Shown here: positions 16,580 through 25,788 of the stretch, piece after piece
Position numbering within the stretch: position 1 is the first letter of the stretch
Layout: the number at the start of each line of letters is the position of its first letter
From: Subdoligranulum variabile
Lineage (GTDB): Bacteria; Bacillota; Clostridia; Oscillospirales; Ruminococcaceae
Reading direction: 5' to 3'
Assembly (NCBI RefSeq): GCF_025152575.1
Contig: NZ_CP102293.1
Location: 1,302,001 to 1,366,000 of the forward strand
Length of the DNA stretch: 64,000 nt
Notes under the pieces: generated by a model
What the model was told of the DNA's origin: nothing
What the model saw: only the letters and a program-made list of their open reading frames with translations
The model's database searches: none
Made by a program: the position numbers and the translations under genes

Positions 16580-19357
16580 TCAGTCATGGAAGCGGCGGTA
16601 GATGGCGATGCCGCCCACCAGGACCACCAGCACGATGACGCCGGCGGCCACCGGCACCACCGGGAAGGAGGCGGTGTCCGCGTCGGTTTCCGGTTCAGCG
16701 GAGGCCTCGGGGGTGGCGGTAGGTTCCGGGGTGGGGGTCGCGGTAGGTTCGGGGGTAGGCGTGGGAGTGGCCGTGGGGGCCGGGGTGACGGTGACGGTGG
16801 TACCGCTGCCGCCCTTATTGCCGCTGCCCGAACCGGAGCCGGAACCGCTGCCGCTCTGGGCCGCCGCGGCGGCGGGATCCACGGCCCACTTGGCGTAGAC
16901 GGTGGTGTCCTTGGTGAGGACCACGCTGCTGACGGCCTTGGTCAGGGCCTGGTCAGCGTACCAGCCCTGGAAGAGGTAGCCCGCCCGCACAGGGGTGTAG
17001 GGCCACAGTTCCACGGGAGCACCCAGGCCGCGGACGACGTCGGCCATGGCCAGGCCGCCGTTGGTGTCAAAGTGGAGGGTGCGTTTTTCGGTGGCAGCGG
17101 AGGAGGCCGTGCTGCCCACCGTGAAGGTCAGGTTGATGCTGGCCCCGGCGCCACCGTTGGCGGCCACCAGGACGGTCTCGTTGTAGCTGCCGGCAAGCAG
17201 GCCCGCCTTGGGCTGCACCGTGAAGACGGCGGTGTCGCCGGGGGCCACGGTGAACTGGTTCAGGCTGCCCACCTGGTAGTTGGTGGCGGTGGGTTGGGTG
17301 AGGGTCAGGGTCTGGTTGCCGGTGTTCTTGACGACGACCTCCTTGACGGCGGGCTGGTTGTAGCCCACCTGGACGTTGCCGAAGCCGATGGCGCCGGGGT
17401 CGATGGACAGGGAGTAGGTCTTGGCGGTGACGGTGAGCTTGCAGAGCAGCGCCGCCTGGACGCCGTTGTCACCGGATACGGTAAGGGTTTCCTGCCAGGT
17501 ACCGGCTGCCAGACCCGTTTTGGGCTGAACCGTGAAGGTGGCAGTTTTTTCGGGTTCGATGACGGCATTGCCGTTAGTAAAGCCGGTACCCGCCGTGACG
17601 TTGTAGTAGGTGGAGGCGGGCAGGTTCAGCGTCACGGTCTGGTTGCCGGTATTTTTCACGGTGACGGTCTGCGCGCCGGGCACAGAATTGCCCGCGAACA
17701 TCGAGCCGAAGTCCAGCGTGGACTTGTCTACCGCGATCTGGTAGGTCTTGGCGGTAACGTTGACGGTGCAGGTGGCGGTCTTGCCGCCGTCGTTGGTGGT
17801 AACGGTGATGGTGGCGGTGCCCTGCTTCAGGGCGGTGACCTTGCCGTTTTCCACCTTGGCGATTTCAGGCTTATCGCTGGTCCAGGTCACATCCTTATTG
17901 GTGGCGTTCTCCGGGGCAACAGTGGCTTGGAGGGTGGCTGTGCCGTCCACTACCAGAGAGAGGGTGTCCTTGTCCAGCTTCACGCCGGTGACGGGCTGGG
18001 TGACGGTGAGGGTGGCGGGGGCGCTGGTGACGGTGCCCGCCGTGTTGCTCACCACACAGCGGTACTGGTAGCCGCTCATGTCCAGCTCGGTGGCCGCCGT
18101 GGTATATGTAGCGCTGGTTGCGCCGGAAATATCGGTCCAGGTTGCGCCGCTGTCAGTAGTTTTCTGCTGCCACTGATAGGTCGGGCTGGTGCCATCGGCG
18201 GCCACGGTAAAGGTGGCGGTCTGGCCCACGGTCACAGTCTTGCTTTCGGGCTGGGTGGTGATTGCGGGGGCGTTCACGACAGTGCCGGTGGTGGGTTTGC
18301 CGGTCAGGATGCCGCCGTTCTCCACGTTGATGGTGCCGTCGGTGTTGTTGATGGCGTCGCCGCCGGTCAGGGTGCCGCCGTTCTCAATGGTGACGGTGCC
18401 GTTGTTGGTCAGGTTGCTATTGACGTTGAGGGTAGACCCCTGCGGGATGGTCAGGGTCTCGCCCTGGGCAATGGTGAGGCTCTCGTCCAGGGTCACATTG
18501 CCGTACACGGTGCCTTCCGTGCCGTCAAAGACGATGCCGGTGCCTGATGGTGTAGGTTCATCGACACGACTAGCTTTGATCCCGTTTTGCGCCCGCACGA
18601 TGGCATTGTTACTGATTGTCAGACTGGTAGTGGCACCGGTGGCTTGAGACGATCCCACATAAAACTGTATCCCATCATTGCCCTCGCTGGCGCTGGTGGT
18701 CAGGCTGCCGCCGTCGACGGCAAGGGAGAGCTTTGGAGAGCTGGTGGCGTCACTACTGGACTGTACACAGACGCCGGCGTAGCCATCATAGGAGGAACTA
18801 CAGCTTGCCACGACAGACGCGTCGTTGATGTTCAGGGAAGCACCGCCTGTTCCGCTTTTGACATAAATTCCGTGATAAGAACCAGAAACTTTCAAGCTTC
18901 CATTGCTTTCACCCGTAATAGTCAAGGAGGCGTCTGTACCATAGCTGTTCTCGCTCAACTCTGAATTCACATAAATTCCATAGATGCCTGTGATGGTATT
19001 CTCACCAATCAGCTCTATGGTCAGGGAAACCGGCTGCCCGCTACGGCTCAGAGCATAGATCCCGGCGCCTTTAGAAGCTGAAGCATATTCGCTGTTTCCC
19101 GTGATCGTCGCCCCGTTCAGAGTCAGGGTGGCGGTGGCTGGATCGTATTTGACATTCCAAGCAGCGCTTTCATTGGATTGTGTTAGCGCCCCACTGTCAT
19201 CCGTGGTCCAGTAGGTTGTATTGTCACCATTCCTAACACTCTGATTTCCCACATAAAGCATATCAGGCGCACCTTCTCCCGCCGCCAGGGCTGCGGTGGG
19301 CAGCAGGCCCAGGCAGAGCGCCAGGGTGCAGATGAGACTTACAATGGTTTTTTTCAT
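16580..19357 (-). CDS. Large multi-domain surface protein with C-terminal membrane anchor
   Basis: The 925-residue protein starts at the ATG at 19357, which opens a clean signal peptide ending TAALAAG (about residue 26). Residues about 30-350 look like an adhesin beta-helix rich in short repeated turns. An Ig-like domain (about 366-454) and a BIG2 bacterial Ig domain (about 456-536) follow, then two related modules with VTVKNTGNQT and VVVKNTGNQT (about 539-745, choice-of-anchor-like) and an InlB B-repeat (about 760-826, ending LTKDTTVYAKWA). A Gly/Ser and Pro-Thr-Glu linker leads to a final helix and RRFHD tail. There is no LPxTG motif. Codon use is more AT-rich in the N-terminal third, which suggests domain exchange. 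Confidence 0.85.
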   Translation of the reverse strand: MKKTIVSLICTLALCLGLLPTAALAAGEGAPDMLYVGNQSVRNGDNTTYWTTDDSGALTQSNESAAWNVKYDPATATLTLNGATITGNSEYASASKGAGIYALSRSGQPVSLTIELIGENTITGIYGIYVNSELSENSYGTDASLTITGESNGSLKVSGSYHGIYVKSGTGGASLNINDASVVASCSSSYDGYAGVCVQSSSDATSSPKLSLAVDGGSLTTSASEGNDGIQFYVGSSQATGATTSLTISNNAIVRAQNGIKASRVDEPTPSGTGIVFDGTEGTVYGNVTLDESLTIAQGETLTIPQGSTLNVNSNLTNNGTVTIENGGTLTGGDAINNTDGTINVENGGILTGKPTTGTVVNAPAITTQPESKTVTVGQTATFTVAADGTSPTYQWQQKTTDSGATWTDISGATSATYTTAATELDMSGYQYRCVVSNTAGTVTSAPATLTVTQPVTGVKLDKDTLSLVVDGTATLQATVAPENATNKDVTWTSDKPEIAKVENGKVTALKQGTATITVTTNDGGKTATCTVNVTAKTYQIAVDKSTLDFGSMFAGNSVPGAQTVTVKNTGNQTVTLNLPASTYYNVTAGTGFTNGNAVIEPEKTATFTVQPKTGLAAGTWQETLTVSGDNGVQAALLCKLTVTAKTYSLSIDPGAIGFGNVQVGYNQPAVKEVVVKNTGNQTLTLTQPTATNYQVGSLNQFTVAPGDTAVFTVQPKAGLLAGSYNETVLVAANGGAGASINLTFTVGSTASSAATEKRTLHFDTNGGLAMADVVRGLGAPVELWPYTPVRAGYLFQGWYADQALTKAVSSVVLTKDTTVYAKWAVDPAAAAAQSGSGSGSGSGSGNKGGSGTTVTVTPAPTATPTPTPEPTATPTPEPTATPEASAEPETDADTASFPVVPVAAGVIVLVVLVGGIAIYRRFHD

Positions 19358-19530
19358 ACGGGTTCCTCCTTCGGCGGGCAGAAACTTCCGGGCAGGGTCC
19401 GCAGCCCCGCCAACGGCGCCCGGGGGCATGACCCCCATCTTGATAGGTATTTCCAGCATACCATATTCCGACAAAAAAAGGAAGAATTTTTGCCCGTTTC
19501 CGCGCAGATTTTACAACTTTCACAAAAAAA

Positions 19531-19562
19531 GGGGGACCGCCCCGCCGGGCGGCCCCCTTTTG
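19531..19562 (-). terminator. Intrinsic terminator after lipoprotein gene
   Basis: A stem of 11-12 bp with one bulge in a G/C-rich sequence, followed on the minus strand by a run of T. It lies directly after the stop of the next gene. Confidence 0.75.
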
Positions 19563-19568
19563 TCCCTG

Positions 19569-20429
19569 TTACGCCAGCTTGACGTCCACCGTCTGCTCGG
19601 TGAGCATCTCGTAGCTGTCGCTGTCCATGACGCTGAGCTTCAGGTGCAGCGTCTTGCCTGCGGCATCGGCCGCACTGCCCGGCAGCTTCACCCCGTTCAC
19701 CGAACAGGTCCCCGGCAGCAGCTCGGCAATGGTGTCCTCCCCGCCCAGGCCCCAGCCCAGGCGCACCTCGTCAAAGCGCACCGTCACCGTGCGGTCCGAC
19801 CGGTTCTCCACCCAGAGGCGCAGCTCACTGCCCAGCACCTCGTCGTCCGCCGCGCAGGCCGTGACTACCACGTCACCTTCGTCGCTGAGCGTCACCCCCT
19901 GGGGCACCGCCGTCTCGCCGCCGCCCTGGGTCAGGTCCCAGGTCATCAGCCCCGTGGTGGCCAGCGTCTCACAGCTTTCCTGGTCCAGCACATTCAGCTG
20001 CAGCGTCACCTGCCCCGCCGGGTCGGCCCCCGCCCGCTGTACCTCGGTGGAGATGAACAGCACGCTGTCCTCCACCGTCTGGCCGGCGTCCGCCTCCATA
20101 TAACACAGGGCGTCCATCATGCAGCCGTTCAGCGCGCCCCATTCCGCCTGCACCGCCACGTCACGGTCGGATTCATTTTCCACCCGCAGCGGTACCCGCG
20201 CCCCCAGCATGCCGTCGGGGTCATAGCCCAGCGCCGTGATGCGCACCCCGCCCTGGTCCAGCAGCACTTTGGGCTGCGCCGTCTCGGGGGTGGCCGCCAC
20301 CGGCTCCGCCTGTACCGTCCTGCCCGCCGGGTACGCCGCGGGCTCCATCGTCTCGGCCTGCGCCGTGCCGCAGCCCGCCATACTTACCGCCAACAACGCG
20401 GCCATCGTTCCTGCCATCCACTTTTTCAT
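19569..20429 (-). CDS. Hypothetical lipoprotein with two related domains
   Basis: The 286-residue product begins MKKWMAGTMAALLAVSMAGCG, a lipoprotein signal with lipobox SMAGC; a longer in-frame start has no ribosome site. The mature region holds two similar halves. In each, a stretch ending (V/L)RVENESDRDV or LWVENRSDRTV is followed by a beta strand and LNVLDQESCETL or LSVMDSDSYEML. This internal duplication suggests two Ig-like beta domains. I do not recognise a function. It is monocistronic with its own terminator and lies just downstream of a kinase operon terminator. Confidence 0.7.
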   Translation of the reverse strand: MKKWMAGTMAALLAVSMAGCGTAQAETMEPAAYPAGRTVQAEPVAATPETAQPKVLLDQGGVRITALGYDPDGMLGARVPLRVENESDRDVAVQAEWGALNGCMMDALCYMEADAGQTVEDSVLFISTEVQRAGADPAGQVTLQLNVLDQESCETLATTGLMTWDLTQGGGETAVPQGVTLSDEGDVVVTACAADDEVLGSELRLWVENRSDRTVTVRFDEVRLGWGLGGEDTIAELLPGTCSVNGVKLPGSAADAAGKTLHLKLSVMDSDSYEMLTEQTVDVKLA

Positions 20430-20513
20430 ATTCAAGCACTCCTTTCTTGTTTGATTCCAGTATAGCGGAGCCGCCGCGCCCTTTGGTGGGCTGCCAGCCC
20501 ACAAACAACAAAA

Positions 20514-20537
20514 AAGACGGTCCTTTCAGACCGTCTT
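20514..20537 (-). terminator. Intrinsic terminator after the kinase gene
   Basis: A 9-bp stem with a 6-nt loop, followed by T-rich sequence on the minus strand (CTTTTTTGTTG). It ends the operon that runs from 26289 to 20548. Confidence 0.8.
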
Positions 20538-20547
20538 CCTTTCTGCG

Positions 20548-21612
20548 TTATGCCGCGGTGAGGGCTGCCACCGCGCAGAAGGCCGCCAGCCCGCAGACCA
20601 GCGTCCAGACCAGCCCCAGGGCTGCGGTGTAGCCAAGCTGCCCGGCCCGGGTGCGGAACCGCCGCGCCGGGGCCAGACGGCTGCGCAGGCCGCCCGCATC
20701 AAAGGCCAGCAGATACCACCCCGCACAGCAGACCAGCAGCGCCCCCCACAGGGCACGTCCGGCGGCGTCGGTCATGGCGGAGAATCCCGCCGCTGCCACC
20801 AGCACCGCCGCGGCGTAGCCCAGCAGCGCCGCCAGCATCCGCAGCGGGTCGCCGCTGCCAAACCCCGGCACCGTGCCCACCGCCGCAGGCTGGCCGTCCA
20901 GGGCTGCCGCCCGCTGGCCGGGGGGCAGCGCCCGCAGCAGCGCATGCTGCAGCGCCCCCGCATCCTGGTAGCGGCGGGCGGGGTCCAGTTCGGTACAGCG
21001 GGCCACGATGGGCCCCAGGGGCGGCGGGGCCAGCCGGTTGGCGGGCAGCTCCCCCGTGACCAGCTGGTTCAGCAGCACCCCCAGGGCGAACAGGTCCGCC
21101 CGGGCGTCGGTCTGGCGGAAGCCGAACTGCTCCGGCGCCGCATACCCCGGCGTGCCCAGCAGCGCCGTGTCCCGCCCGGCCGCGGGTTTGCAGCAGCGGG
21201 CAATGTCAAAATCCAGCAGCCAGACGGTGCCGTCCTCCCGCAGCAGCACGTTGCCGGGCTTGATGTCCCGGTGCAAAATTCCCCGGTGATGCAGCCCGTC
21301 CAGCGCCGTGCAGAGCTGCACCCCCACGGAGAGCGCCGTTTGCGCGGGCAGGGTGCCCTCTTCCAGCCGCCGGGCCAGGGAGATCCCCGGCAGATAGTCC
21401 TGCAAGACGAGAAACTGCCCGTCCGCCTCGGGACGGATCTCCCGCACCGGCACCACATGGGGCAGCGCCGCGCCGCAGAGCGCCGCGTACACCGGCCGCT
21501 GCTCCGCCGTGACCCGCCGCCCCGTGAGCATCCGCCCGGTGGTGCGCTGGCGGATCAGGTAGACGGTGCCCCGCTCGTTGAGGGTATCCAGAAATTCCAG
21601 ATCGTCCTTCAT
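20548..21612 (-). CDS. Hanks-type Ser/Thr protein kinase with C-terminal membrane helices
   Basis: The 354-residue protein has the kinase catalytic loop HRDIKPGN, a DFD in place of the usual DFG magnesium motif, and APEQ at the activation segment end. The position expected for the beta-3 lysine reads Arg in my alignment (TGRMLTGRRV), and no glycine-rich loop is obvious. After the kinase domain (about residues 1-220) come about three hydrophobic helices, so the catalytic part faces the cytoplasm. There are no PASTA repeats, so it is not the cell-wall kinase PrkC. It overlaps an upstream HTH gene by 4 nt. Such HTH/kinase pairs occur in clostridia, but their substrates are unknown. Confidence 0.85.
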   Translation of the reverse strand: MKDDLEFLDTLNERGTVYLIRQRTTGRMLTGRRVTAEQRPVYAALCGAALPHVVPVREIRPEADGQFLVLQDYLPGISLARRLEEGTLPAQTALSVGVQLCTALDGLHHRGILHRDIKPGNVLLREDGTVWLLDFDIARCCKPAAGRDTALLGTPGYAAPEQFGFRQTDARADLFALGVLLNQLVTGELPANRLAPPPLGPIVARCTELDPARRYQDAGALQHALLRALPPGQRAAALDGQPAAVGTVPGFGSGDPLRMLAALLGYAAAVLVAAAGFSAMTDAAGRALWGALLVCCAGWYLLAFDAGGLRSRLAPARRFRTRAGQLGYTAALGLVWTLVCGLAAFCAVAALTAA

Positions 21613-22043
21613 GGTTTATCTCCCAGCGGCGGTTCCCCGCAGGCATCCAACCGCAGATCACAGTCCGGCACCGACAGCCCGTCCGCCAGCGCCCGCAGGA
21701 TCACACTGTCCCGCCGCACCCGGGGGTAGAGCATGGCCAGCCCCGCCACCCGCAGCAGCGTCTGGGTCTCGTCCACCGTCAGCCCCATGGCCAGGGCCAG
21801 CGCCAGCAGCACGTCCCGGGAAGGCGTGCCCCGCCGCCCCGAAAACAACTGGTAGCCGTAGCTGCGCTCAATGCCCGCCGCTTCGATGACCGCGCCCTTT
21901 TTCAGCCCGTGGCGGGAAACCAGCGATTCCAGGCAGGAGGCCAGCGTCTGGGACAGCAGCTCCCCCGCGTTCTCCCGCAGATAGTCCTCCACGTCCCGCT
22001 TGGACAGCAGGGCGTCCATCAGTTCCTGGGTGGTGCGTTCCAT
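21609..22043 (-). CDS. Helix-turn-helix protein paired with the kinase
   Basis: The 144-residue protein has a central XRE-like helix-turn-helix (GLKKGAVIEAAGIERSYGYQLFSG, about residues 46-69, then PSRDVLLALALAMGLTVDET). It begins with a helical tail and ends with an Asp/Leu-rich segment. Its gene lies 15 nt after the fructose-bisphosphatase gene and overlaps the kinase gene by 4 nt. It may be a DNA-binding output or substrate of the kinase. That role is inferred from coupling only. Confidence 0.8.
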   Translation of the reverse strand: MERTTQELMDALLSKRDVEDYLRENAGELLSQTLASCLESLVSRHGLKKGAVIEAAGIERSYGYQLFSGRRGTPSRDVLLALALAMGLTVDETQTLLRVAGLAMLYPRVRRDSVILRALADGLSVPDCDLRLDACGEPPLGDKP

Positions 22044-22058
22044 CTTGCTTTCCTCCCG

Positions 22059-24029
22059 TTACACCCGCAGGCCCTGGGGGATCAGGCCGCTCTCGTAGGC
22101 TTTGACCAGCGCCTCCAGGTCCCGCACACGCTCCCGCTTGCGCACACCCTCGTCGGTGTCCGCCACCTGGATGCGCCGGGGCGCCGTGTAGATATACTCG
22201 CTCTTGCTGGCGATGTCCTCGTCCTCATGGATAGCTTTCTCCATGCTCTCGAAGGGCTGGTGGGTGCGCAGGATCAGCCCCCGGGAATTGTACACCAGCG
22301 TGTACCCCGCAATGCCGGTCTTCTGATGATAAGCCCGGCAGAACCCGCCGTCGATGATGATCAGCTTGCCGCCGCCCTTCACCGGGCTTTCCCCCTCGAT
22401 GGCCCGCACCGGCACATGGCCGTTGACGATGTGGCAGCCCTCCCCCTGCAGCCCGAAGGCCGCCAGGATCTTGTCCGCCGTCTCGGGCCGGTCGATGAGC
22501 CGGTAGTAGGGGTCCTTCACCTCCACGTGAGTGGCGGGGTCCGCAATATACAGCCGCTCGAAGGTGGTCATGGCGCTGCGGCCAAACAGCGGCGACTGCG
22601 CCCCGCACCACAAGTACCACAGAAAATCCTGTCCCGCCTGCCGCGCCGGGCTGCCCTCCGGGGCAAAATACCCCTGCCGGGCCCGCCGGTCGCAGTAGTC
22701 AAACAGCCCTTTGCCGCTCCAGGAATGGCCCTCGTAGACGTGCTCGGCAAATTCGCCCTCCTGGGTCATGGGCACCGCCCCGTGATACAAAAGATTCCCG
22801 TTGCAGATCTTGTACAGCGCCCCATGGTCGTACAAAAACTGCACATGCCGCTGGAGCCGCTCGCTCTCGGCAAAGGCGCGGACCAGCCCGTCCACCACCT
22901 GCTGCTCCGCCGCCGTCAGCGCCGCCGGGTCGGAGGGCGTCACGGTGGGAAAATCCCGGTCCAGCAACATATACTCGCTGTCCCCGCATCGCACCGTGCC
23001 TTTTTGCCAGTCGATGCGCTGCAGCCAGTCCCGCCCCTCCATATGGAAGTCCGGGTTGCGCTCAATCACCTGGGATTCCAGCTTGAGCATCAAAATCGTC
23101 ACCGCTTTGTGCATCCGCGCCGTGGCCGTCAGGTCCCCCGCCGCCCCGTTGCGGGCGTCGGTGTGGGGCAGCCACCGGGTCACGTCGGATTGGCCGTAGG
23201 TGCGCTGGGCAAACCGCTCCAGCTGCCGCAGACTGATGCCGTAGCCGCTCTCCAATGTGTCGGTGTTATTGTAGGCCAGGGTGGTTTTCAGCACCGTCAG
23301 GATGCACAAAGGACTGCCCGACGCCGCCCCCATCCACACCACGTCGTGGTTGCCCCACTGGATGTCCACCTGGTGGTGGGCCATCAGGCTGTCCAGAATG
23401 CGGTCCGGCCGGGGGCCCCGGTCGAACAGGTCCCCCACAATGTGCAGCCGGTCCACCGCCAGCCATTTGATGATCTCGCACAGACGGGTGATGTAGGCGT
23501 CCGCCCGGTCGTGGCGCAGCATGCTGTCGATGATCTGCCCGTAGTAGAGGTCCTTGTCGTGGTCCTCGAAATGGGCGTGGAGCAATTCGTCCAGAATGTA
23601 GGCACAGCTCTCCGGCAGGCCCGCCCGCACATGGGCACGGGTGTGCTTACTGGAAACAAACCGGCACAGTTCGATCAGCCGCAACAGCGTCGCCCGGTAC
23701 CATCCCGCCAGATCGGTCTGCCGGGCCTTCAGCTCGGGCAGCTTCTGCGCCGGATAGTAGATCAGCGTCGCCAGCTCGGCACGCTCCGCCGGGGAAACAC
23801 TGTCCCCCAGCACCGTGTCGATCTTCTCGTGAATGACCCCCGACGCACTGTTCAGAATGTGCACAAAGGCCTCATGCTCCCCGTGCAGGTCGCTCATGAA
23901 GTGCTCGGTGCCCTTGGGCAGCCGCAGCACCGCCTCGATGCGGATGATCTCGCTGGCCGCCGCCGCTACCGTGGGAAACTGCTGCGCCAGCAAACGCAGA
24001 TACCGCAGATGTTCACTGTGGGTGGGCAT
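22059..24029 (-). CDS. fbp: Fructose-1,6-bisphosphatase, class III
   Basis: The 656-residue enzyme hydrolyses fructose 1,6-bisphosphate to fructose 6-phosphate in gluconeogenesis. It shows the metallophosphatase motifs of the Firmicutes class III family: SDLHGEHEAF (Asp47, His49), GDLFDRGPRPD and WGNHD. The length agrees with the B. subtilis type enzyme. The ATG at 24029 is chosen because AAAGGAG lies 8 nt upstream; this places the start 17 nt inside the end of the GH2 gene, so the two are translationally coupled. Its place between a glycosidase and a kinase suggests a link between sugar supply and gluconeogenic flux. Confidence 0.96.
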   Translation of the reverse strand: MPTHSEHLRYLRLLAQQFPTVAAAASEIIRIEAVLRLPKGTEHFMSDLHGEHEAFVHILNSASGVIHEKIDTVLGDSVSPAERAELATLIYYPAQKLPELKARQTDLAGWYRATLLRLIELCRFVSSKHTRAHVRAGLPESCAYILDELLHAHFEDHDKDLYYGQIIDSMLRHDRADAYITRLCEIIKWLAVDRLHIVGDLFDRGPRPDRILDSLMAHHQVDIQWGNHDVVWMGAASGSPLCILTVLKTTLAYNNTDTLESGYGISLRQLERFAQRTYGQSDVTRWLPHTDARNGAAGDLTATARMHKAVTILMLKLESQVIERNPDFHMEGRDWLQRIDWQKGTVRCGDSEYMLLDRDFPTVTPSDPAALTAAEQQVVDGLVRAFAESERLQRHVQFLYDHGALYKICNGNLLYHGAVPMTQEGEFAEHVYEGHSWSGKGLFDYCDRRARQGYFAPEGSPARQAGQDFLWYLWCGAQSPLFGRSAMTTFERLYIADPATHVEVKDPYYRLIDRPETADKILAAFGLQGEGCHIVNGHVPVRAIEGESPVKGGGKLIIIDGGFCRAYHQKTGIAGYTLVYNSRGLILRTHQPFESMEKAIHEDEDIASKSEYIYTAPRRIQVADTDEGVRKRERVRDLEALVKAYESGLIPQGLRV

Positions 24030-25767
24030 GGATAGGCTCCTTTCCGGTACAGGATGCGGCAAAGGCCTGGTGCAGCTGCCCGGCCAGCGCCCGCATCGCG
24101 CCGGGGTCGGGTTTTACCACGCGGCGGTCGTAGGTCACAAGGCCGTTGATCTCGTCCTCCACGTCGGAAAGCTGGGTGTAGATCGCCCCGCACAGCCCTT
24201 TGGCCACCGCGGGCAGCACCTTTTGGGTGTACAGCCGGTTCAGCGCCTGCTGCAGCTCCCCCGGGCTGCGGCTGGTGCTGTAGCCGTAGCTTTTGTCGGG
24301 ATTGAAGCGGTGGCCCTCCACCGCCAGGCAGCACCCGCCGAACTCGGTGAGCACCAGGGGCTTGTCCTTCGCCCGCAGCCGCCAGGGTCCGTAATAGATA
24401 TGGCGGCTGTCGATGTCGGTCTCCCCGCCCCGGAACCAGCCCGAGGTGGTGTCGATGAACCGGGAATCGTCCAGCTGCCGCAGCCGGGCATAGGCCGCCG
24501 AGGAGGCAAACTGCCCCCAGCCCTCGTTGAAGATGGTCCACCAGACGATGCAGGGATGGCTGCCCAGCTGGGCTACCGTGGCCGCCATGCCGTCGTAGAA
24601 GGCCTGCCGGGTTTTCTGGTCCCGGTGCATCCGGGCGTCGCTGCGCCGCCGCTGGAACCCCAGGGTGGGCCACACCGTGTCCCGCCAGTAGGCGTAGTCG
24701 CCGTTGTTGACCATGTCCTGGAAGACGAACATGCCCAGTTTATCGCAGAGCCAGTAGAAAATCTCCGGCTCCACCTTGATGTGCTTGCGCAGCGTGTTGA
24801 AGCCCAGCGCCTGCATGGTGCGGATGTCCTCCTCGTAGCAGGCGGAGGACGCCGGGGTGAACAGACCGTCGGAGTAGTAGCCCTGGTCCAGCACCCCATG
24901 GAAAAACACCGGCTTGCCGTTGAGGCAGAGCCGCGGATGGCCCCCCGCCTGCCCGATGGTCAGCTTGCGCAGGGCAAAGTAGCTCTCCACATGGTCGGTG
25001 GGGGTGTCGATGGCGAATTCGTATAAGTAGGGGTCGTCGGGGCTCCACAGCCGGGGTGCCTCGGGCTGGATGGCCGCCCGCCCCGTGCGCAGCGGCACCG
25101 TCAGCGGCCCCCGGGGCGTCTGCACCGTGACGGTGCCCTCCTGGGTGGAGTCCCCGGTGTCCAGCAGGGCCACCCGGTCGTCCGCCCGGATGGTGAGCGA
25201 GGGAATGGCGTGGGGCGGCAGACTCTCCAGCCAGACGGTCTGCCAGATGCCCGACACCGGCGTGTACCACATGCCGCCCCGCTGCAGCACCTGCTTGCCG
25301 TAGGGCAGCACCGTGCTGCGCAGATCGTCCCGCACCCGCAGCACCAGCTCGTTCTCCCCGGGACGCAGAGCGTCGGTGAGGTCAAAGGTCATGGATTCAT
25401 AGCCGCCCACATGCCGGCCCACCGGCGTGTCGCTGCACCAGGCGTCCAACACCTGGTCCGCCGCCCCGATGTGCAGCACCACCCGGTCTTTGGCAAAACC
25501 CTCCGGCAGGGTGAACCGCCGCCGGTACCACAGGGTCTGACCCTCCCCATAGTGGGCGCCGATGCCCGAAAGGGTGCTCTCGGGGCAGAAGGGTACCCGG
25601 ATTTCCCGGGGAAATTCGGTGGGCCGGGCGGTGCCGTCGGTGACGGCAAAGTCCCACACCCCGTTGAGGTTGTACCAGCCTTCCCGCCGGAACTGCGGGC
25701 GGGGATAGTCCGGCCAGGGCGTGCCGGACAGGCACTCCCCTGCAGGGGTCAGCAGCGTTTGCAGCAT
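24013..25767 (-). CDS. Glycoside hydrolase family 2 (beta-galactosidase/beta-glucuronidase-like)
   Basis: The 584-residue protein has the GH2 plan: sugar-binding jelly roll (about 1-180, with GVWDFAVTD and RVPFCPESTLSG), an Ig-like domain, then a TIM barrel. The acid/base is the Glu in FNEGWGQF and the nucleophile the Glu in VLTEFGG. It lacks a signal peptide, so it acts on imported or intracellular glycosides. It is shorter than LacZ and closer in length to beta-glucuronidase-type GH2 proteins, but the N-K motif typical of glucuronidases is not evident, so the substrate stays open. It lies between acetyltransferase and fbp genes in the same operon. Confidence 0.92.
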   Translation of the reverse strand: MLQTLLTPAGECLSGTPWPDYPRPQFRREGWYNLNGVWDFAVTDGTARPTEFPREIRVPFCPESTLSGIGAHYGEGQTLWYRRRFTLPEGFAKDRVVLHIGAADQVLDAWCSDTPVGRHVGGYESMTFDLTDALRPGENELVLRVRDDLRSTVLPYGKQVLQRGGMWYTPVSGIWQTVWLESLPPHAIPSLTIRADDRVALLDTGDSTQEGTVTVQTPRGPLTVPLRTGRAAIQPEAPRLWSPDDPYLYEFAIDTPTDHVESYFALRKLTIGQAGGHPRLCLNGKPVFFHGVLDQGYYSDGLFTPASSACYEEDIRTMQALGFNTLRKHIKVEPEIFYWLCDKLGMFVFQDMVNNGDYAYWRDTVWPTLGFQRRRSDARMHRDQKTRQAFYDGMAATVAQLGSHPCIVWWTIFNEGWGQFASSAAYARLRQLDDSRFIDTTSGWFRGGETDIDSRHIYYGPWRLRAKDKPLVLTEFGGCCLAVEGHRFNPDKSYGYSTSRSPGELQQALNRLYTQKVLPAVAKGLCGAIYTQLSDVEDEINGLVTYDRRVVKPDPGAMRALAGQLHQAFAASCTGKEPIHAHPQ

Positions 25768-25788
25768 GGCGGGTCCCTCCTTTCTCCT

